This document shows positions 14,668-19,193 of a stretch of DNA of 19,193 nucleotides, one piece after another. The notes beneath the pieces are model-generated. The model was given only the letters and a program-made list of their open reading frames with translations. It made no database searches and was not told the origin of the DNA. The position numbers and the translations under genes are program-made. Source of the stretch: Oscillospiraceae bacterium (GTDB lineage: Bacteria > Bacillota > Clostridia > Oscillospirales > UBA929). Location: assembly GCA_031271325.1 (NCBI GenBank), contig JAISVY010000157.1:1-19193 (forward strand), given 5' to 3'. Within the stretch, counting starts at the first letter, position 1; every line of letters begins with the position of its first letter.

Positions 14668-14705
14668 CTCTAAAAACCTCATGTTCGCCGAAGGCGAACG
14701 AGCGG
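14668..14705 (+). repeat. Truncated palindromic repeat, copy 4
   Basis: Left end CTCTAAAAACCTC plus hairpin GTTCGCC/GGCGAAC and GAGCGGA, then the similarity stops. It starts 116 bases after copy 3, the same offset as between copies 1 and 2. The right half was lost before the flgL leader. Confidence 0.75.
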
Positions 14706-14753
14706 AACACGGGAATTTATTAGGATACTCAATGATTTATGGGGTGAGGGAAC

Positions 14754-15890
14754 ATGGCGCAGCGCGTAACAAACAGTATGATGGTTACCAATTATTCACG
14801 TAACCAAAACCGTGCCAGTGTGCGTATGGAGCAGATTCAGACGCAGCTCGCGACGCAGAAGAAGATCGTGCGTCTTTCCGACGACCCGGTCAACGTGATC
14901 AAGGCGCTGAACGCCCGCTCGCGCCTCTACGACGTGGAGCAATACCGCAAGAACTTAGACGACGCGAAGGCGTGGCTGACCCAGTCGGAAAACGCGATGA
15001 GCGAGCTGAACGAGGTTATTAAACGTGCGTACGAGCTGGCTGTGCAGGGTTCCAACGACGTGCTGACCGACGACGACCGCACCGCGCTCTCCAACGAGAT
15101 CAAAGAGCTGCGCGACCATGTGGCGACGCTGGCCAACTCGACGCTGGGGGATAAATTCATCTTCGGCGGGTATAATGTATCCTATCCGCCCTTCGTGTTT
15201 AACCCGGACGAAGCGACCTTCTCCCTAAACGCGGATAATTTTGTGGATGTAGACAGCACCGGCGTTGTGATGTATAACATCAACGGCACCGATTACGATA
15301 TGAACGACGGCAATATTGACTGGACAGATACGGAAGCGTATGAGACACAGCATATCCGTTACGAAATTACCGTAACCGGCGACCGGGAAGATTTCTCCCC
15401 GAACGATTTCTTCAGCATCTCGATACCCGGCGCGAAGTTTTTGGGCTACGGCGTGTACGAAGACGAGCTTCCTTCCGGCGACCCGAATAACCCGCTGGAC
15501 AGCGGCGGCTGGAAAAGTCAGAATATCTACACCACAATGAACGAATTCTTCGTCGTGGCCAACGCGATGTCTGAGTTTAACATGGAAGAAGCGGACTCGA
15601 TCGAGATCCTGCACCAGAACATAAAGCCGTTTGTCAAGCGCTTGCAGGATATGCAGAGCAGTACGCTGGCGCAGATGTCCGAGGTGGGCGGGCGGATTGC
15701 CCGGATCGACCTGATGACTGACCGCTACAGCAAAGACGAGATCAACTACACCCAAATGCTCTCCGACGTGGAAGATCTGGATACGGCGGAGGCGTACATG
15801 AATTTCTCGATGTCGGAAGCCGTTTACCGCGCGTCGATGAGTATCGGCGGCCGGATCCTGCCCCCCACGCTGGTTGATTTCATGCGGTAG
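14754..15890 (+). CDS. flgL: Flagellar hook-associated protein 3, FlgL
   Basis: A 378-residue flagellin-like junction protein. The N-terminal helix (VRMEQIQTQLATQKKIVRLS) followed by DDPVNVIKALNARSRL, and the flagellin-type segment AMSELNEVIKRAYELAVQGSND, together with LGDKFIFGGYN, are typical of FlgL. The C-terminal helices (about 315-360) would pair with the N-terminal ones. A GGGTGAGGG site precedes the ATG. It joins FlgK to the first filament subunits and is escorted by FlgN. DUF6470, fliW and csrA follow in the same order as in B. subtilis. Confidence 0.93.
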   Translation: MAQRVTNSMMVTNYSRNQNRASVRMEQIQTQLATQKKIVRLSDDPVNVIKALNARSRLYDVEQYRKNLDDAKAWLTQSENAMSELNEVIKRAYELAVQGSNDVLTDDDRTALSNEIKELRDHVATLANSTLGDKFIFGGYNVSYPPFVFNPDEATFSLNADNFVDVDSTGVVMYNINGTDYDMNDGNIDWTDTEAYETQHIRYEITVTGDREDFSPNDFFSISIPGAKFLGYGVYEDELPSGDPNNPLDSGGWKSQNIYTTMNEFFVVANAMSEFNMEEADSIEILHQNIKPFVKRLQDMQSSTLAQMSEVGGRIARIDLMTDRYSKDEINYTQMLSDVEDLDTAEAYMNFSMSEAVYRASMSIGGRILPPTLVDFMR

Positions 15891-16009
15891 ATGCTGTTGC
15901 TATAACAAGACGGCATCGTTTTTGGCGCAGAAGCGTATGCGCCTGTGTGCGGCTGAGGACGGCCGCCCCTAAGAGAGCCGCGGGTTCAAAAAAGTGGAAG
16001 TGGTATGTT

Positions 16010-16609
16010 ATGTTGTCGCTGATACGGGTGCGGACAGAGCAGGGTTCGCTCAATGTGCGTTCGGAACCTGCGCGGCTGGAAGGCGCTTACGAAAAAAAAG
16101 AGCTGTCGATCCGCGGCAACAACGGCGCGCACGTTTCGCTGCAAACCACCCATCCGCAGATTCAGATCGACCAGACCGATTCGTTCGCGAGCGTGGGGCT
16201 GAAGAAGTGGCTGCCGCAGTATCTGGAATTTTGCGAAAAGGGCTGGCAGGCGGGGCTGGAGAGAATCGCCGGTATTTCGTCCGAAGGTATACGGATGATG
16301 CAGATCGAAAAGGGCGGGAACGCGATTGCCGAGATCGCGCGGAACAAGGGTTATAAAGACGTGCGGCTGACGGTCACGAGTGTCGCGCCGCCGCAAATCA
16401 GCGTTATCCCCGGCACGGTCGAGATACAGGACGCCTCTTCCAAAATTCAGACAGAGATGCGTGATATAGACAGCACCAAACGTTACACCCCCGCGTCGAT
16501 AGACATATCATGGAAGGTAAGACCGTCTATCGAGATTTGGGTGGAGCCGGGCGTGGAGATCGATCTGCCGGATACAAATGTGGGAACCCGTGTCAACAGA
16601 GCCGTGTGA
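16010..16609 (+). CDS. DUF6470 (YviE-like) protein of the flagellar cluster
   Basis: A 199-residue protein. The recognisable core is SLQTTHPQIQIDQTDSFASV, then LPQYLEFCEKGWQAGLERIA and QIEKGGNAIAEIA, which fits the DUF6470 pattern (IDQT, an aromatic/helical segment, then GGN). The C-terminal half is beta-rich with alternating Val/Ile and Pro (PSIEIWVEPGVEIDLP), typical of the family. ATG 16010 is chosen because GGAAG lies about 10 bases upstream and the 21 residues before it (from 15947) are Arg/Ala-rich junk without a ribosome site. Function unknown; the place between flgL and fliW is conserved in Firmicutes. Confidence 0.8.
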   Translation: MLSLIRVRTEQGSLNVRSEPARLEGAYEKKELSIRGNNGAHVSLQTTHPQIQIDQTDSFASVGLKKWLPQYLEFCEKGWQAGLERIAGISSEGIRMMQIEKGGNAIAEIARNKGYKDVRLTVTSVAPPQISVIPGTVEIQDASSKIQTEMRDIDSTKRYTPASIDISWKVRPSIEIWVEPGVEIDLPDTNVGTRVNRAV

Positions 16610-16635
16610 CCGGCGTTGCGAAAGGATGCGAAACT

Positions 16636-17124
16636 ATGAAAATTAACACGGTTCGTTTCGGTGAAATTGATATTGCCGAGGAAAAGATCCTCACCTTTCA
16701 AAACGGGCTGGCTCCGTTTTACAGCAGTATCCGTTTCACCATCATCAGTTCGGAGGAAACCGAGCCGTTTCTTTGGCTGCAATCGCTGGACGAGCCGGAT
16801 GTGGCGCTCGCCGTGATCAACCCGTTCCGCCTGTTCCCCGACTACGCGCCGGTGGTTAACGAAGCGGATTTAGAAAAGATCGGAAGCCCTGCCGACGAGG
16901 ACATTTTGGTGCTGACGGTGGCGGTCATCCCGCACAGCTACGAACACATGACCACAAATCTTGTCTCTCCCCTGCTGATCAACTCTCAAAATAACCAAGC
17001 GATGCAGACGGTGATGGAAAACAGCTCGTACGTTGTGAAGCAGCCCATCTTTAGCGAAGTGCAGACGCTTCTGTACGGCATGGAATCGGAAGGAGGCGGC
17101 ACGGATGCTGGTTCTGACGCGTAA
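16636..17124 (+). CDS. fliW: Flagellar assembly factor FliW
   Basis: A 162-residue regulator that binds flagellin and, when free, sequesters CsrA, so flagellin translation matches export. The N-terminal KINTVRFGEIDIAEEKILTF (the family has FPxGLxGF; here FQNGLAPF), FLWLQSLDEPDVALAVINPF and NLVSPLLINSQNNQAMQ are the family motifs. ATG 16636 starts the family domain and has AAAGGA upstream; the longer frame from 16510 overlaps the previous gene. The end overlaps csrA by 20 bases, so the antagonists are made together. Confidence 0.93.
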   Translation: MKINTVRFGEIDIAEEKILTFQNGLAPFYSSIRFTIISSEETEPFLWLQSLDEPDVALAVINPFRLFPDYAPVVNEADLEKIGSPADEDILVLTVAVIPHSYEHMTTNLVSPLLINSQNNQAMQTVMENSSYVVKQPIFSEVQTLLYGMESEGGGTDAGSDA

Positions 17125-17335
17125 GACCAACCAGTCGATTTCGTTGGGAGACAACATTCGCATTACCATTTTAGACGTAGAGGGGGACCGTGTCAGCGTG
17201 GGTATCGACGCGCCGAAGGAAGTCCGTATCTTCCGCAGCGAACTGATCGACGACACGCTGCGTTCCAACAAGGAGTCTTTGGAATCCGCAAACTTTTCGA
17301 TGGCGACGTTTAAGAAGAAGCAGCAAAAACCTTAA
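17105..17335 (+). CDS. csrA: Carbon storage/translation regulator CsrA
   Basis: A 76-residue RNA-binding dimer that blocks translation by binding GGA motifs at ribosome sites, including that of flagellin in Bacillus. MLVLTRKTNQSISLGDNIRI and GIDAPKEVRIFRSEL are the complete family signature, including the RNA-contacting Arg of VRIFR. The C-terminal tail (about 56-76, KKKQQKP) is the extension by which FliW allosterically acts in Firmicutes. AAGGAGG (17090-17096) lies inside fliW. It is the last gene of the flagellar run; no strong terminator follows. Confidence 0.95.
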   Translation: MLVLTRKTNQSISLGDNIRITILDVEGDRVSVGIDAPKEVRIFRSELIDDTLRSNKESLESANFSMATFKKKQQKP

Positions 17336-17395
17336 TGACACGCTCTGTGTGTGCCTTGCGGGCGCTTAATCAGCGACGGGGGAAGTTCTCTTTTT

Positions 17396-17794
17396 GGGGG
17401 CGTACCGGCTTCGACGGGGATGTTGAGGTATAATAAGCGGGTCGTGGCGCCAACCACGTTAAAAGGGCATCTTTATAAATTAAAGAACAACAATAACAGA
17501 GCACTCGCAGCCGCTTAAAGCGGCGGCCGTCCTGCCCGGAAGTACCACGGTCCGGGGATCCGCAGGGTTTTCCCTGTGAGGGTCGCGCGGGGATCCGTCC
17601 CCGCGTAATGGGCGTCGTTTAGTGGTGAACGTGAGCCGGTTAAGCTTTGCGCCGGCCATGCATTGATGAAGCTACTGAATCCCGCAGCCTGACAGCCGGC
17701 GGCGGGAGGAGGGAACGCAGTTGACTGTATGCACCCGGAGAAAGTTATACGGAGATGTTTTCGGACAGGGGTTCAACTCCCCTCGCCTCCACCA
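17396..17794 (+). ncRNA. ssrA: tmRNA (transfer-messenger RNA)
   Basis: The 5' end GGGGGCGTACCGGCTTCGAC pairs with the 3' end CGCCTCC, followed by A and CCA (17791-17794), forming the tRNA-like acceptor stem with one G-U pair. The T-arm GGGGTTCAACTCCCC is also present. The tag frame ends GCA CTC GCA GCC GCT TAA (17501-17518), encoding ...NNNNRALAAA. The resume codon is not certain; GGG at 17465 would give GHLYKLKNNNNRALAAA. The encoded CCA and the total length of about 399 bases are normal. It rescues stalled ribosomes with SmpB, which is not in this window. No clear promoter of its own is seen in 17336-17395. Confidence 0.95.
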
Positions 17795-17799
17795 CGAAT

Positions 17800-17833
17800 A
17801 AAGCCTAGAACCGCAATGGTTCTAGGCTTTTGT
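17800..17833 (+). terminator. Strong rho-independent terminator of ssrA
   Basis: A perfect 13-bp stem (AAAGCCTAGAACC with GGTTCTAGGCTTT), loop GCAAT, then TTGTTT. It lies 5 bases after the tmRNA CCA end. Confidence 0.9.
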
Positions 17834-17885
17834 TTATATTCATATAGAGCTATTGACCCTTTGATTTACCCTTTAGAATGAAGAA

Positions 17886-17909
17886 CCGCCGTCCCAATAG
17901 GGGCGGCGG
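17886..17909 (-). terminator. Hairpin after the integrase gene, possible terminator
   Basis: CCGCCGTCCC and GGGGCGGCGG form a 10-bp stem with one G-T pair around AATA. In the integrase direction it lies 14 bases after the stop and is followed by a T-rich but broken run (TTCTTCATTCT), so terminator activity is only possible. Confidence 0.45.
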
Positions 17910-17923
17910 CTTGCGTATGCTTG

Positions 17924-18844
17924 CTACGTATTGGAAAGGCTCTTGATGAATCTGTCCATCCTCTCGGCGCTATCTTGCTTCATCCCTTCGGTGACATGAC
18001 CATAGGTGTCGAGAGTGAACGCCGCTGTATGGTGCCCAAGGTTATCTTGAAGCGTCTTGATGTCATCCCCGGCTTGAAGGGAAGTGACGGCATAAGTGTG
18101 TCGGAGGTCGTGCAAGCGCGTTTTGGGAAGTCCGATCTTGCTGATTATGTCTTTGAAATTGTGGTAGGTCGTGGAGCGTGACAGGTGGTGTCCGAACTCA
18201 TTGCAGAAAACAAAATCACCATCGTTCCAGAGACTACCCGCCAGTAACCGCGCCTCGCACTGTTCGCGGTAGTGTTTACGTAGTAAGTCGAGGATGAACC
18301 GGGCGGGGGTAATGCGTCTCGACTTACTGTTTTTGAGCGGTTGGAAGGTGTAAACCCCGTTCAGAAACTGTAATTGACGGTAAATGTGGATTATGCCGCT
18401 GTCGAAATTGATGCAATCCCACGTTAACCCAAGGAGTTCACCTTGCCGCAACCCTAGAAAGAGGTCGGTAACAAAAAGCGTTTCGTATTTATGCCCTGCT
18501 ATAGTTTTCAAGAAAAGAGCGATTTGCTCGTTGTCTAGCGGCTTTATAATGAGTTTCACAATCTTTGGAATGGTGCAAGCGTTAATTGGGTTGACCCTGA
18601 TGTAACCTAGTTCTAAGGCTTGTGTAAATGCCTTATGAAGAATACCGTGGATATTTTGAATGGATTTAGGGGAAAGGGCGTTGCTGTGTTTTGTGCCACG
18701 CTGTAGGTCGTTGTAGAAGGTCTGTACGCTGTGCGGTTTAAGCGCGGACAATTTCAATGCTCCGATGGATGGTTTGATTCTGAATGCAATACGGCGTTGG
18801 TAAGCGTCAAGTGTGGCGGGTTTGACATTGATAAACAAGGTCAA
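17924..18844 (-). pseudogene. int: Phage/ICE-type tyrosine integrase, 5' end truncated by an IS
   Basis: The frame gives 306 residues from a TTG at 18844. The catalytic domain is complete: Arg133 (GLRQGELLGL), Lys171 or Lys174 (LKNSKSRR), His245 and Arg248 (LHDLRHTY), His271 (LGHHTAAFTLDTYGH) and Tyr281. The core-binding domain starts abruptly (NVKPATLDAYQRRI), and about 60-70 N-terminal residues typical of 370-400 aa relatives (arm-site binding) are missing. No ATG or GTG occurs in the open frame back to the TAA at 18956-18958. The IS256-type end begins at 18847, which explains the loss. It lies convergent to ssrA just after its terminator, as expected for an element integrated into the tmRNA 3' end. 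It may be inactive for arm-site recombination. Confidence 0.85.
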
Positions 18845-18846
18845 TA

Positions 18847-19193
18847 GGGAGTGTAAATTACTCCGTGTAAATGGTATAATCAGCCAGTGGATTAACGATA
18901 CTATAGTTGCGATATAAGCAGGGCAACGGTGGATCGACCCGACGCGTGCCGCGGCTTATACGATGAGCGGCGGACGTCTGGTTCGCCGTTTCGTCCTGTC
19001 AGCGGCAAGCCCCACGCGCAAAAACCTGGGGGTGCGGGGCTGCGCCCCGCGAAGCGATGATTACGCAGACCTTAGATCTTTGAACCGATCTTCAAAAAAG
19101 ATCATCAACTGCCCAATGATGATGCCCCAATTCTGCATCGGCATCGTCCATTTCCTGCTGATATCCTGCACGGAAAGATAGATGGATTTCCGC
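18847..19193 (-). mobile_element. Right-hand part of an IS256 (mutator)-family insertion sequence
   Basis: Contains the transposase C-terminus and, at 18847-18872, an end with the phrase TTTACACGGAGTAATTTACA followed by CTCCC on the minus strand, a TTTACAC-type terminus as in many IS256 elements. The exact end and target duplication cannot be fixed because the other end is off the window. The 18873-19060 part is non-coding, with a GCGGGGC/GCCCCGC hairpin (19034-19049). Confidence 0.7.
19061..19193 (-). CDS. IS256-family transposase, C-terminal fragment (runs off window)
   Basis: Translation on the minus strand gives RKSIYLSVQDISRKWTMPMQ, then NWGIIIGQLMIFFEDRF and KDLRSA before TAA 19061-19063. 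The pattern (Y L x x Q D I S x K W T M P x x N W, then a hydrophobic helix and F E D R) is the conserved end of IS256/mutator DDE transposases. The remaining ~360 residues lie beyond position 19193. The catalytic triad cannot be seen. Confidence 0.85.
   Translation of the reverse strand, partial: RKSIYLSVQDISRKWTMPMQNWGIIIGQLMIFFEDRFKDLRSA

Noticed and set aside
15924..15943. GGCGCA/TGCGCC hairpin after flgL as a terminator
   Set aside because: The stem is only 6 bp and has no following T-run in the gene direction; the T-run precedes it.
17336..17395. Own promoter for ssrA or a terminator after csrA
   Set aside because: A CTTGCGG-like -35 box and a weak GCGCT/AGCG stem are visible, but no acceptable -10 box or U-run stem, so neither is annotated.
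18963..19181. Plus-strand 72-codon frame at the right end
   Set aside because: It is antisense to the recognisable IS256 transposase C-terminus and its non-coding tail.
1..19193. A novel defence island around the hen1 relic and ABC pair
   Set aside because: Hen1 is only a broken N-terminal piece, pnkp and any nuclease or toxin are absent, and the ABC genes are ordinary exporter types.

Overview
The window looks like chromosomal DNA of a motile, plant-fibre-associated Clostridia member, most likely of the Oscillospirales (Ruminococcaceae-like) type. I base this on the B. subtilis-like late flagellar gene order (sigma-28 type factor, SwrB-like, FlhO, FlhP, YvyF, FlgM, FlgN, FlgK, FlgL, DUF6470, FliW, CsrA), the moderately GC-rich clostridial coding style, a GH11 xylanase, and dense palindromic intergenic repeats. 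No species can be named from sequence alone.

Layout. 1-616: a small CPCC zinc-ribbon protein, a hairpin terminator, then a good sigma-A promoter and ribosome site reading into a broken 5' fragment of an RNA-repair hen1 gene. 613-4241: two ABC exporter half-transporters whose start and stop codons overlap each other and the hen1 relic. 4242-6652: a consensus sigma-A promoter, two palindromic repeats, a secreted and membrane-anchored GH11 xylanase, and a GH5 glycosidase without signal peptide. 6653-7007: a stack of repeats. 7008-17335: motility block. It holds a PilZ/YcgR-type c-di-GMP receptor, the sigma-28 type factor, a small unknown protein, the SwrB-like protein, the rod proteins, FlgM (anti-sigma), FlgN (chaperone), FlgK and FlgL (hook-filament junction), DUF6470, and the FliW/CsrA pair. 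17396-17794: tmRNA (ssrA) and its terminator. 17886-19193: a tyrosine integrase in the opposite direction, sitting at the 3' end of ssrA, with its 5' end cut off by the end of an IS256-type insertion sequence whose transposase C-terminus runs off the window.

How the genes work together. The motility block couples morphogenesis to gene control. FlgM holds the sigma factor until the hook is complete, FlgN escorts FlgK/FlgL, FliW and CsrA tune flagellin translation, and the PilZ protein can link c-di-GMP to motor function. Two candidate sigma-28 type promoters of the same architecture lie before flhO and flgM. The xylanase/GH5 pair would attack xylan at the cell surface and process oligosaccharides inside.

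The most unusual features are: (i) the promoter and 5' end of hen1 reused ahead of an ABC exporter pair through a chain of overlapping stop/start codons; (ii) a family of 100-bp palindromic elements with exact 13-bp inverted termini, arranged with a 116-bp period at two places in the flagellar cluster; (iii) a 170-bp inverted-repeat element between the xylanase promoter and its ribosome site; (iv) the IS256-broken integrase at ssrA. I found no CRISPR array, tRNA or rRNA, and no clear new defence or biosynthetic system.
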